The position numbers and the translations under genes are program-made. DNA of 64,000 nucleotides from Lederbergia galactosidilytica (GTDB taxonomy: Bacteria; Bacillota; Bacilli; Bacillales; Bacillaceae_C). The stretch covers positions 105,231 through 169,230 of the forward strand of contig NZ_JAGGKH010000012.1 of assembly GCF_017873565.1 (NCBI RefSeq), given 5' to 3'. Each line of letters begins with the position of its first letter. The first letter of the stretch is position 1. Positions 51,901 through 60,608 of the stretch are shown here, piece after piece. The notes under the pieces were generated by a model that saw only the letters and a list, made by a program, of their open reading frames with translations, did no database searches and was not told the origin of the DNA.

Positions 51901-52958
51901 CATCCCTATTTCTTTTAGTTTCTTTAATTGCATCCCAGAAACGATCTCTTCCATTTCAGAATAGTCTATGTTTCCAGCTTCCTCCTCGGAAGTTCCAGAC
52001 TTATTATGAACACGAAGATGATCAATGTTTGCGCCGCCATTTGTTGCCACTCCTGTTAAGCGAATTCGATTTTACCAACCGTTAACTTGGCTTTAAGCGA
52101 TGTATATTGCCATGCTGTAAAGTCTCCGGTTGGATCAAAAGCTAACTCAGGCGCTACCACCTCATCATTTATTTTTATTTCGGCGGGACGTTTATCTGTT
52201 CCTCCATGTGCATAACGGAAGTCTAAGGAATATTCTCCTTCTATTGGTATATCAATCGTCCACTCTATCCAACTACCAGGCTGATTAGGCTTAAAATCGA
52301 TAAACCCTGTGCCGTTAAACCCAGCATGCTTATCATCAATAATAACGGTTCCCTCTTCCAGTTTAGCTTCTTCCGCTTCATAAATTTCGTCGACTTCCAT
52401 CAATACTTTTAAATGATCAATATTGGCGCCACCACTTGGAGCGATCCCGGTTGCACTTATTTTATTTTCCCCTGCTTTTAATGACGCTTTTGTAGAAGTA
52501 TATTTCCATTCGGTAAAAGCTTCTGTTGGGTCAAAAGGTAGCTCTGATTCAACTGTTTCGCCATTAACCTTTATTTCAGCTGGTCGTAAATCAGTACCAC
52601 CATGTGCGTAACGAAAATCCAGATTATATATCCCCTTTATTGGAACATCCACTGTCCATTCAATCCAGCCTCCTGGCCTATTAGGAACGTAATCAACGAA
52701 CCCTGTTCCAGTAAAACCAATATGCTTATTATCTACGATTGCACCTTCTAATTCGGCATATTCAGCTTCATAAATTCCTCCTATACCATCTTCATTTGAA
52801 TTAGCTTCCTTCTCTTCTTCAACTAAGGTACCCGCTTCAATAACAACGTTTTCATTCTCTTACTCAGCTTTCACAGACGTAGGTGCCATAACCGGGAGTA
52901 TAATAGAAAAAATCAACATGAATATGACAGTTACTATTCTGAACCGTTTACCTTTCAT
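48991..52958 (-). pseudogene. Secreted pectate lyase (PL10) - pectin methylesterase (CE8) fusion, inactivated twice
   Basis: The original product of about 1,320 residues had: a signal peptide (MKGKRFRIVTVIFMLIFSII, ending SVKAE); two tandem CBM35-like modules, each with EWTVDVPIKG-type and RYAHGGTD-type motifs; an SLH-like segment; a family 10 pectate lyase (QMEHGGWTKNWPHIY, GTIDNDATISEI); a family 8 pectin methylesterase (GNQDTLL, DFIFGAARVV, YLGRPW); and a FIMAH-type helical tail. Codon 33, just after the signal peptide, is TAA (52860-52862). Near 52066 one base is missing from an A-run; restoring it gives GKNRIRLTGVATNGGANIDH, matching the first module (GENKISATGIAPSGGANIDH). Everything else is intact, so decay is recent. 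Confidence 0.88.
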
Positions 52959-53556
52959 ATCCCATTTCCCCTCTCGATTTTCGGATTATTAACTATGATA
53001 ACTTTCCACTCGCCTCCTCAATGACAACGTTTTCATTTTGGATTTTATCATATTTACCATACTTATCCAATAACAAATTTTAGACTCTCCTGAACCTAAA
53101 TCAGTCTGTTTAATCCCTCTAAATATTGTAAGATCAATATCTTTTGTCGATTTATTCACAAAACTCGAAACGTGTTTATCATAATCTCGGTATTTTTACT
53201 AATAAAAATATGCACTCTCATCATTGTGACAATAATATCTTCCTTCTCCTTAGTTAAGCTCATATGTACCTGTTTTGCAGCATAAAAAGGGGAAAACACT
53301 TAATTTTAAAACACGATATTTTTTCCAAAATCTAGGTTGATTTCGGAAGAGAAAAATTAAATCGAATTGCAGATAAGAACTCAAGAAATACACTTTCCTA
53401 CTCTTCCAATAGTTTATAGGATATTAATCCAACGTAAAATCACAGAAATATTATAAATTATAATACTAGTCTTTCAATTATATTTGCAGATCTGATTGTT
53501 TTTTATTAGTAATTCTTTATAATTAGGATAATAGTCATAAATGGGAGAGATTTACT
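52959..53556. other. Intergenic stretch upstream of the pectinase gene
   Basis: About 600 bases, AT-rich. It contains the cre-like site at 53022 and, on the minus strand near 52990-53060, a short stop-bounded frame ending NENVVIEEASGKLS that resembles NENVVIEAG in the pectinase leader. Otherwise nothing recognisable was seen. Confidence 0.4.
53022..53035. promoter_or_regulatory. cre-like site upstream of the pectinase gene
   Basis: TGACAACGTTTTCA matches the CcpA consensus at 13 of 14 positions, about 64 bases upstream of the pectinase start codon, as expected for glucose repression of a secreted polysaccharidase. Confidence 0.5.
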
Positions 53557-54531
53557 TTGGTAAAAGGGAAAACAACCAATGGATTGATGCGTCACCTCAG
53601 GGATAAACACGGTATTGAAATTAGCGGAAGCAAACAGAAAAGAGATTTATTAAATATTGGATATTATCATGGATACAAAGGGTATCGTTTTATCGGACGA
53701 GCTAGTCACCAAATTGCCTATACCAACTTTAATGAGGTTGTCGGGGTATATGAGTTCGACACAAACTTGAAAACCATATTATACCCAAGAATAATGTTCA
53801 TTGAAACAGCTCTTAAGAACTACACACTTAATACATTAATTGGTATAGGACCTGCGGATTTTGATTTCGTGTTTTCACATCTTTTAAATGATTATAAGAA
53901 AGAAAACACAGGTAATAGCAAGTATAGGGACAAAATGAAGAAGCGACTTGATTTACGTAATAAAATTAATCAACAGATTAGTTACAATTATTCTGAACAA
54001 AAAGCCGTAATTTCACACTTTTTCCATAACAATAAACCAATTCCACTTTGGGCTATATTTGAGGTGATTAATCTCGGTGAATTTGGATTCTTCCTACAAT
54101 GTTTAAATCAAGACACGAGAATAGCCATTGCTAGGGATTTAAATATGCATACTACTAATCATAATCAGAATGGGCGAATTGTGGAAGATATCATTTTCCT
54201 TATAAAAGAGCTTCGAAACGCTGTGGCTCATAACTCTGTAGTCTTTGATTGCAGATTCAAAAAGATGAATCCTCCGGCACGTTTAAAAGAATACTTACAA
54301 AGCGAAACTAAAATTACTAATATTACTTTTGACACCATCGTTGATTATTTTATTATCTTAATTTTTCTACTTAAACAGCTCGGTGTTACAAAGATTGAGT
54401 TAAAACAAATTGTCAGAATGTTTTATACTGAGTCCGAAAAACTCAGAAGTACAATACCCATACCGGTTCACACCTCTATAATGGGCTCTGACTTCAGAAA
54501 TAAGGTAAATAATTTAATAAATTATCTTTAA
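53557..54531 (+). CDS. Abi_2-type abortive infection protein (AbiD/AbiF-like)
   Basis: This 324-residue protein opens with the Abi_2 layout: an N-terminal helix, then RDLLNIGYYHGYKGYRFIGR, and NEVVGVYEFDTNLKTILYPRIMFIETALKN, with IMFIETALKN at the conserved core. Near residue 219 the segment LIKELRNAVAHNSVVF holds the R-N-x3-H motif of HEPN ribonucleases. Abi_2 proteins halt phage propagation, usually at the cost of the infected cell. The start is a TTG with GGAG 9 bases upstream. It is a single-gene unit next to a Wadjet operon, so the area is a defence island. Activity is inferred. Confidence 0.85.
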   Translation: MVKGKTTNGLMRHLRDKHGIEISGSKQKRDLLNIGYYHGYKGYRFIGRASHQIAYTNFNEVVGVYEFDTNLKTILYPRIMFIETALKNYTLNTLIGIGPADFDFVFSHLLNDYKKENTGNSKYRDKMKKRLDLRNKINQQISYNYSEQKAVISHFFHNNKPIPLWAIFEVINLGEFGFFLQCLNQDTRIAIARDLNMHTTNHNQNGRIVEDIIFLIKELRNAVAHNSVVFDCRFKKMNPPARLKEYLQSETKITNITFDTIVDYFIILIFLLKQLGVTKIELKQIVRMFYTESEKLRSTIPIPVHTSIMGSDFRNKVNNLINYL

Positions 54532-54583
54532 ATGGTACTTTACGAATAGAATAAACTATAGTATCATACTATATAATTAATAG

Positions 54584-54638
54584 CGGTGTACAGCTTCGGC
54601 TTACACTTAAGGGGACTGGATGCGTCTGGTCCTCTTTT
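54584..54638 (+). repeat. Small bipartite hairpin element, copy 2, likely terminator of the Abi gene
   Basis: GTGTACAGCTTCGGCTTACA forms a hairpin with a UUCG loop and a bulged C. A second hairpin (AGGGGAC with GTCCTCT, one G-U pair) is followed by TTTT. Copy 1 is at 48834-48880. It lies about 55 bases after the Abi stop. Confidence 0.6.
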
Positions 54639-54795
54639 AAATTGGTCTAAAAACAAATCACCCAGCTACACTCCCAAAAAACCTAAATACCCATTTATAC
54701 ACGGGAACTACAATTCAGGATACCATCAAAACCTACATGTGACAAATGACATATAATTAACTTAAAGCCTTGTGCTAGCATAGGACGCCGTCACT

Positions 54796-55015
54796 TGTTC
54801 GTTTCTCCATCCGCTTCCAATATTCATAACCTCTGTACTAATACCTATATCAAACACATGTATATTCGGATCATGTCCACCTCTGTTCTTGACACAACAA
54901 CAGAAATTTTTTCAATCTCCCCAACATAAAATGAATAACTGAATTTTTCTCTTCTTTATAGTCTTATCCATTGCATAAAGCAATGTGGAAACTTGAGCAT
55001 TCATTGCTTCTTGGT
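54796..55015 (-). pseudogene. Remnant of an MTA/SAH nucleosidase-like gene
   Basis: The sequence is plainly homologous to the intact nucleosidase gene at 62579-63433: CGTTTCTCCATCCGCTTCC, CAATATTCAT-ACCTCTGTAC, TGTATATTCGGATCATGTCC, CTCTGTTCTTGACACAACAA and CCCAACATAAAATGAATAA all have near-identical partners there in the same order. Two blocks of roughly 80 bases each are missing, leaving about 220 of 850 bases and no open frame. It is a deletion-scarred duplicate. The rest of 54640-55352 shows nothing else except the hairpin at 55249. Confidence 0.8.
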
Positions 55016-55248
55016 AATATCTTGAAATCTGTGCTTCTGTTCGATTATCTTTGTTATAATGAAAAATAGAAAGTCACTTATCTTTTAGCTCAACTAACTT
55101 CTAAACAACCCGTTGATATGACCATCGTCTAGGTTGGAATTAAATTGATCATTAAATATTCAAATGTTTTTTGTTGATAATGATCTTCAAGTAGGTGAAC
55201 ATATTTAGTTTGATAGTGAATGGAACATTCTTCCAGCCGCTTCGAGCT

Positions 55249-55303
55249 TCGTTCAAGGGGGACGGTTCTCAGTCTCTCTATAGAGAAGTAGTTACGTCCC
55301 CGT
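55249..55303. repeat. REP-like GGGGACG hairpin
   Basis: GGGGGACGGTTCTC at the left and GTTACGTCCCC at the right can pair (GGGGACG with CGTCCCC), with TCTCTCTATAGAGA as an inner hairpin. GGGACGG...CGTCCC hairpins of this kind are dispersed in many bacillar genomes. It lies about 50 bases beyond the jetC stop and could also terminate that operon. Confidence 0.5.
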
Positions 55304-55352
55304 ATTTCACCTTCTGTCGGATGTTATGAATGCTTGTGTTGTTAGAACTATT

Positions 55353-58300
55353 CTAAACTAAATTTTTCGCAGAATTTAGTTTGATTCCCTTTACTTTACT
55401 TCTCAATTCAGTAGGATCATGTGAGACAATAAAAGCTTTAGAAAATCGATTATAATACTCATCTTCATGCCCTTTAGGAGATAATATAATTAATTTTCGC
55501 TGGAGTTCTTCCGCATACAGTTCAAAGACTTTGGCTTTACGGTTTTCATCCAAAGCACTATCGAATTCATCCATTACGATAAAACTAGCGCGGTTTTCCA
55601 AGTTTTGCAATAGAGAAAGAGCGAATAATAGAGAACTTAGAGATTCCTCCCCACCGGAAACACCTTTTCCGACGCGTCCTCCTCTAGCCTTCCAACTTAC
55701 ATCCCAAACCTTTCCCCGATGCCCTTCTTTCCGAACGTAGATAAACAATTTAAAGACTGGACGGCCTTTCTTATCCAAGGTTTTCTCATATTTAATCTGA
55801 CCTTCAAACTGAAATAAGCCCATATACTGTTCAAAAAGAAGGTGGATCCGTTGAACTTGCATTGTAATGGCTGTTTCTAATCGTTTTTCATTCTGGATGG
55901 CACGTTCCTCATTTTCTTCCAAAAGATTTTTAGCAGCAAGCAATTCATCCTTTTTACGAAGAACTTCCTTTTCTAACGTGTAAAAGTTTTCCACTGCATT
56001 GGGATCAATATCTTTTTCATTTTTTGCAGTAAAAAATTCTACTTTCGCTTGGTTTTGTCGATTTTGAAGTTCAAATTTAGATTCATCAGCTTGCTTATTT
56101 GTAGCAGCCTTTTCTACAAGATCAGGAATAAGCTGTCGAAGCTCCTCTAACTCCTCTTTATAACCTACAGCAACCTTGCTCATAGCAATTCTTTCTTCTT
56201 CTTTTTCCTGTTTTTGATTAGAAATTAGTTTTATGGACCGTTTATTTTGAGTCCCTTCATCTTCCAACTCATCGATAGTCCGCTGGTTGGTTCTGAGATG
56301 TTGTTGCACATCATCTAGCTCATTATTCAATGTCGTTATAGAGCTGCGGAGACCTTTTATTTCATTCTTAAGTTCTTTCAAAGACTGTTCTAGTTTTTGC
56401 AGTCGCTCAATTCTCTCCGTTTGCTGACTGAATTTCTCATATACCTGTAAGTCCGTTTCGAGTTTTTTAACCTCTTCCGACAACCGATGACTTTCCTTCC
56501 AAGTGTTTTGTGACTCTTCCTCCAATCTTGTTTTATCTTCTAGTAGCTGCTGATACAAAATCCTGTATTGTTCTAATTGTTTGATTCGGTAGTCTTGCTC
56601 TGCTTTTGTGGATAAAAACGCTTCTGCTTCTTTTATCTTCTGAACATCTGCGTTCCAAATCTGATATGTTTCATTTTCCTTCGTTACTTTCTCCTTCAAA
56701 AGTTCCAGCTCTTTTTGCAAAAAATCAATTTGCTGTTCAAGATTCTGTTTGCGATTTTCCAAAGCCTTTTTACTTAAAATATAGGAATCCTGTTCCTGTG
56801 CCCCTCTCATCCCTTGTTGATCCACGAGCCAGCCATGTTCAATACGTGGAGTCTCCTTGCTAAAAAATCGTTCAATCCACCATAGTACTCGGGCTGCTTT
56901 ATTTTGATCTTCCGTTGAGAGACCCTCACGCATCCGTAATCCCCATTGCGGTAATTCAGTAAGGGATCGATCCGGAATGATCTTTTTTAAGGACACATGA
57001 TACAGATCATTAACAGGCTGACAGGTTGAACCATCATAAAAGACCGTATATTTAATCGTATCAAATAGGGTTTCCTTTTTAAGGTCTACATGATCTATCA
57101 TACTGATAAAATACCTGAAGGAATAAGCTTGAATTCCCTGTTTTTTCAACTCGCGAATCGCTTCACGCTGGCGCGGTGACTCAATCTGATTTCGTTCTAA
57201 CATTTCTAACTCTTTTTTGGAAGTACGCAGTTGTTTATTCTTTTCTTCCAACTGTTCCTTTTTCGTTTGTATGGAATCGTCGAGTAAGGCGATCTCTTCG
57301 GTTAACTTATAACTTGAGGTATAACGCGTTAGTAGATCATGTGCAGATCGACTATTTTCCTCCCATTGTTTAATAGCCGATTTTAGATCTGCCTGCTTTT
57401 GACGAGTAGATTCCATTTCATCATTCATACTTGTAATCTTTTCCCTTAAACTCTTGTCTCTTCCCCTTAACTGTTCGGCTTGTTCAGTTGCTTGTAGCCA
57501 TTTTTCTTTCGTTTCTTCTTCAGAATAAGATAGTTTCTGATAGGCTTCCCTTAGCTCGCTTAGTTCATTTTGAAGTAGGTTCACTTCAGTATCCACTTCC
57601 GCTTGCCTATCTTCATTCATCCGTAAATTCTCGAGTTGCTGTTTTCGACTCGCTTGTTTCTGATTTTGTTCCTGGATTAGGTCTTTTCTCTTATCCTTCT
57701 CTAGAGCAATTCTCTCTTCATTTTCAATTTGCTGATGAATTAATGAATCCAACTCCAATTCACGTTCTTCTATATACTTTTCCATTTTCACTTGATCCTG
57801 TTCAGCCCCGATTTGAAGCTGATAGGTCATACAGGCATACAGATAACCATTTTCGTGCAACCGTTTCTTATTCGCTTCATACCGATCTTTTGCACTTCTC
57901 GCCACCGACAAATTAAATTCATATGCTTTTTGTTGATTCGTCGTGACCGCTAATGATTCCTGAGCTTCCTTCACAACTTCCAAACTTGTTTCCCAGTCTT
58001 TCTGAATTTTTTGGATTCCATGCATTTCACTAAATATCCGGAACCGCTCCTCTGGCACCATCTCAGCAAATTGATTGACCTCTTGCTGATACCAAATTAA
58101 ATAGTACAAGTCGGGATGAATTTTGTATTTAAACTGCAGTTCTCGTTTATAGGCAGAATAATTGTTTTTATTTACATCTCCGGAACGATACGTTTGCCGT
58201 AGTTCTAATTGGTCTATTTCATCCCCATCATGAATTTCATAACGAAGCTTGATCGGCTGTTTCGGAAGTTGTTCACAATATAAACGAAATTCAATATATA

Positions 58301-58568
58301 AAGGGGCATCAATTCGAGAATATCCTACATTTTTAAAAAGAAAACGAATTTGGGCATGCCATGTTTGATCTACTGGAAGGTTTTGCGATTTCAATCCATC
58401 AATATCCACTTTGCTTGAACGCAAAACGGCTCCCATACAGAAGGAAATCGTGGATTTACCTGTCCCGTTTGGCCCCGTAATGATCACATGGTCATGTTCA
58501 TTTTCTAAATTCATTTCCTCTACCCCGTAATCACGGATCCCAGAAAATTGTAATCGCCAGGGAATCAC
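55353..58568 (-). CDS. jetC: Wadjet system SMC-like ATPase JetC
   Basis: This 1,071-residue SMC/MukB-type ATPase has Walker A GPNGTGKST (residues 32-40), a long coiled coil from about 190 to 460, a globular hinge (about 460-610, with RYFISMIDHVDLKKETLFD), a second coiled coil from about 620 to 910, then signature SGGEESLSSLLFAL (about 971) and Walker B FIVMDEFDSALDENR (about 998). It is the motor of the plasmid-sensing Wadjet complex that extrudes DNA loops and lets JetD cut small circles. The GTG start overlaps the jetB stop and has AGGAGG 7 bases upstream. The four jet genes are contiguous and overlapping. Confidence 0.93.
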   Translation of the reverse strand: MIPWRLQFSGIRDYGVEEMNLENEHDHVIITGPNGTGKSTISFCMGAVLRSSKVDIDGLKSQNLPVDQTWHAQIRFLFKNVGYSRIDAPLYIEFRLYCEQLPKQPIKLRYEIHDGDEIDQLELRQTYRSGDVNKNNYSAYKRELQFKYKIHPDLYYLIWYQQEVNQFAEMVPEERFRIFSEMHGIQKIQKDWETSLEVVKEAQESLAVTTNQQKAYEFNLSVARSAKDRYEANKKRLHENGYLYACMTYQLQIGAEQDQVKMEKYIEERELELDSLIHQQIENEERIALEKDKRKDLIQEQNQKQASRKQQLENLRMNEDRQAEVDTEVNLLQNELSELREAYQKLSYSEEETKEKWLQATEQAEQLRGRDKSLREKITSMNDEMESTRQKQADLKSAIKQWEENSRSAHDLLTRYTSSYKLTEEIALLDDSIQTKKEQLEEKNKQLRTSKKELEMLERNQIESPRQREAIRELKKQGIQAYSFRYFISMIDHVDLKKETLFDTIKYTVFYDGSTCQPVNDLYHVSLKKIIPDRSLTELPQWGLRMREGLSTEDQNKAARVLWWIERFFSKETPRIEHGWLVDQQGMRGAQEQDSYILSKKALENRKQNLEQQIDFLQKELELLKEKVTKENETYQIWNADVQKIKEAEAFLSTKAEQDYRIKQLEQYRILYQQLLEDKTRLEEESQNTWKESHRLSEEVKKLETDLQVYEKFSQQTERIERLQKLEQSLKELKNEIKGLRSSITTLNNELDDVQQHLRTNQRTIDELEDEGTQNKRSIKLISNQKQEKEEERIAMSKVAVGYKEELEELRQLIPDLVEKAATNKQADESKFELQNRQNQAKVEFFTAKNEKDIDPNAVENFYTLEKEVLRKKDELLAAKNLLEENEERAIQNEKRLETAITMQVQRIHLLFEQYMGLFQFEGQIKYEKTLDKKGRPVFKLFIYVRKEGHRGKVWDVSWKARGGRVGKGVSGGEESLSSLLFALSLLQNLENRASFIVMDEFDSALDENRKAKVFELYAEELQRKLIILSPKGHEDEYYNRFSKAFIVSHDPTELRSKVKGIKLNSAKNLV

Positions 58569-59254
58569 ATCATTCCCTCCTGTTCGTAAAGATTATAACG
58601 ACTGAAAAATTTCATCACGTCTTCTTTAGACAATTGATTAGAATGACTGAATTCAACCACTCTACGTAAAAAGGAATCTGAAAACATATGAACACCAATC
58701 GCTGTTAAACAATAGGAATCTTTTCTTTCTGTTGCCGGATCATGTTCGATCGCTCCTATTTTTCTTAACGAATCTAAGGCAAGCTGAATCCGCCGGCCCC
58801 CTTTTAACATTTCATGTCCGAACGCTTCTAGCAATTGTGATAAAAGGGTATATTCGTGCTTCAGCACTTCCTGTTGATAAAACATATAGAGCAAAACCGC
58901 AAGAGCTTCTTCCGATAGGGTATGGCGAGCAGACCAAGCTGGTACGCGCAGTAGAACAACAACTTGATCTCGTTGTTCATCATATATAAGTCGATAATAA
59001 CGCCCAACAGCTTGATTCACTCGTGACAAAAAGGAAAAGAAGTATTGGTCATTACGCGTGACACCTAATAACTTTTCCACTTCTTTACGAGAGAGACCAA
59101 AATTATTAGCCCGAATCGTGGCACTTGATGAAAACAATATCGACATAAATGTCTGCTCTTCTCGATCTGTTAATACACTTCGTAATGTATGAAAACTATT
59201 TAAATTTTGATGTTGCATGATCTCTTCTTCGAATGCCGGATTTTCTGTCTTCAT
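58565..59254 (-). CDS. jetB: Wadjet system protein JetB (kite-type subunit)
   Basis: This protein of about 229 residues is predicted as tandem winged helices (SRKEVEKLLGVTRNDQYFFS, ALDSLRKIGAIEHDPATERK), the shape of MukE/kite subunits that bind the SMC-kleisin complex. The start is uncertain. I prefer the ATG at 59254 (GGGAG 10 bases upstream); an ATG at 59281 would add nine residues. It overlaps jetA by roughly 60 bases at its start and jetC by 4 at its end. Assignment rests on its position in an operon with a clear JetC and JetD as well as on fold. Confidence 0.85.
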   Translation of the reverse strand: MKTENPAFEEEIMQHQNLNSFHTLRSVLTDREEQTFMSILFSSSATIRANNFGLSRKEVEKLLGVTRNDQYFFSFLSRVNQAVGRYYRLIYDEQRDQVVVLLRVPAWSARHTLSEEALAVLLYMFYQQEVLKHEYTLLSQLLEAFGHEMLKGGRRIQLALDSLRKIGAIEHDPATERKDSYCLTAIGVHMFSDSFLRRVVEFSHSNQLSKEDVMKFFSRYNLYEQEGMM

Positions 59255-60608
59255 CTTCGATCCACTCCCATTCTTTCTCATATTGCTTCACTTCCTGTTT
59301 CGGTCGAAATTCAATGTTTTTATTAGCTTCAAGAGCTGCTATAGCTAAGAGTTGGCGAATCGCATCACCCCATGATGGAGAACTCGTCTCAATAATCGTC
59401 TCTTCTATATCTGCTTCTTTTTTCTGTTGTAAATAGTTCTCAATTTTTTCTGTATCAATACTTGCCTTTGTGAGCAGCCAACTCGCTTCCTCGACTAATT
59501 CTGTCACCGAATCTACCTCGATATTTTCCTCGTGAAATTCGAGGGTTTTTACTTCTTCAAGATCTGCCACAACAGGCTCATAGTTTTCCAAAAAGTCAAT
59601 TCCCTTTTCAATGTCTAAATAGGACAGTGGCGTTGCATATTTAACTGGCATCCAAATACCGTCTCTTTCTTCCCCTTCATACTGGGCTTGCTCCATAAAA
59701 CTAAAAAGCTGGTGCGCATTTGGGATTTCTGATTCAGGAGGAGGATTAAACATTTTCTCAATAAAAACACGAACTTTTTCTGGAGAAATTTCCGTTTGAA
59801 GTGGTGTCTGTTGAACATTCATAAATTGCAAATATTTATTAATCAAGCCAATCGATAAGCTTGTCCCCTCAGCTAGCACCCCTGCTCCTTTTTGCATCAA
59901 ATTACTGAGAACGAGACTGTCTTCGATGGTTTGAAATTGGTTAATTCTTTCTTGCAGTTTTCCTTCCAGTTCCTCCATGAGTGTATGAATTAATTGAAGT
60001 TGCGGCAAAGCATTACGGTCAGCAAGAAGCTCCAACTCTCGTTCCTTCAACATATCAATGGCGCCTTGCACATTATGAATTAAACTGGCGATCCTATTCC
60101 CACCGGAAATTCCTTTATCGTCATATGCTTCACTAATTTCCGCGTCTCGCCGCGCTTGAAACAAGGAGCGCCCAATTTCATCCTCCAAATAATAGGCCAG
60201 GGAATCATTGGCTAACCTTGTTAAAGCATCCATCATCCGCTTGCCTACACTCATCATTTTGATCTGATGCGTCTGTTTGCTTATCCAATTATTCTTTGCC
60301 AAAATTGTCACAATCTGATTGACTCTTGCTTTTGTGGGTAGCTCCCCATCTTTATACCGTGCTTGGTAACGATAATAGAGTGTTTCTGCACTATCAATTG
60401 GATCACTTAGACCATATGCTTCCTCATGGATTAATTCGATGATTCTTAAAAAACGTAACATCTCTAACGGAGAAGCAAAGGCTGACTCTGAAGAGAGATC
60501 TTTCATGACACCAGCTAAAGAGATAATGTCCCTCATAGCTCTCGACATCTGGGGTAATTCGTGATCCGATTTAAAAATAGAAATTACTTCTCGATCCATT
60601 TTCTCCAT
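59196..60608 (-). CDS. jetA: Wadjet system protein JetA (kleisin-type subunit)
   Basis: This 470-residue, largely helical protein has a winged-helix N-terminus (ALEMLRFLRIIELIHEEAYG-like region, then ELPTKARVNQIVTILAKNNW), a middle with long helices (LKERELELLADRNALPQLQL) and an acidic, low-complexity C-terminal region ending in basic residues. That matches the kleisin role of MukF/JetA, linking the JetC heads. The ATG at 60608 lies within the end of jetD, with AGGAGG 9 bases upstream. Sequence alone would not identify it; the operon does. Confidence 0.85.
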   Translation of the reverse strand: MEKMDREVISIFKSDHELPQMSRAMRDIISLAGVMKDLSSESAFASPLEMLRFLRIIELIHEEAYGLSDPIDSAETLYYRYQARYKDGELPTKARVNQIVTILAKNNWISKQTHQIKMMSVGKRMMDALTRLANDSLAYYLEDEIGRSLFQARRDAEISEAYDDKGISGGNRIASLIHNVQGAIDMLKERELELLADRNALPQLQLIHTLMEELEGKLQERINQFQTIEDSLVLSNLMQKGAGVLAEGTSLSIGLINKYLQFMNVQQTPLQTEISPEKVRVFIEKMFNPPPESEIPNAHQLFSFMEQAQYEGEERDGIWMPVKYATPLSYLDIEKGIDFLENYEPVVADLEEVKTLEFHEENIEVDSVTELVEEASWLLTKASIDTEKIENYLQQKKEADIEETIIETSSPSWGDAIRQLLAIAALEANKNIEFRPKQEVKQYEKEWEWIEDEDRKSGIRRRDHATSKFK

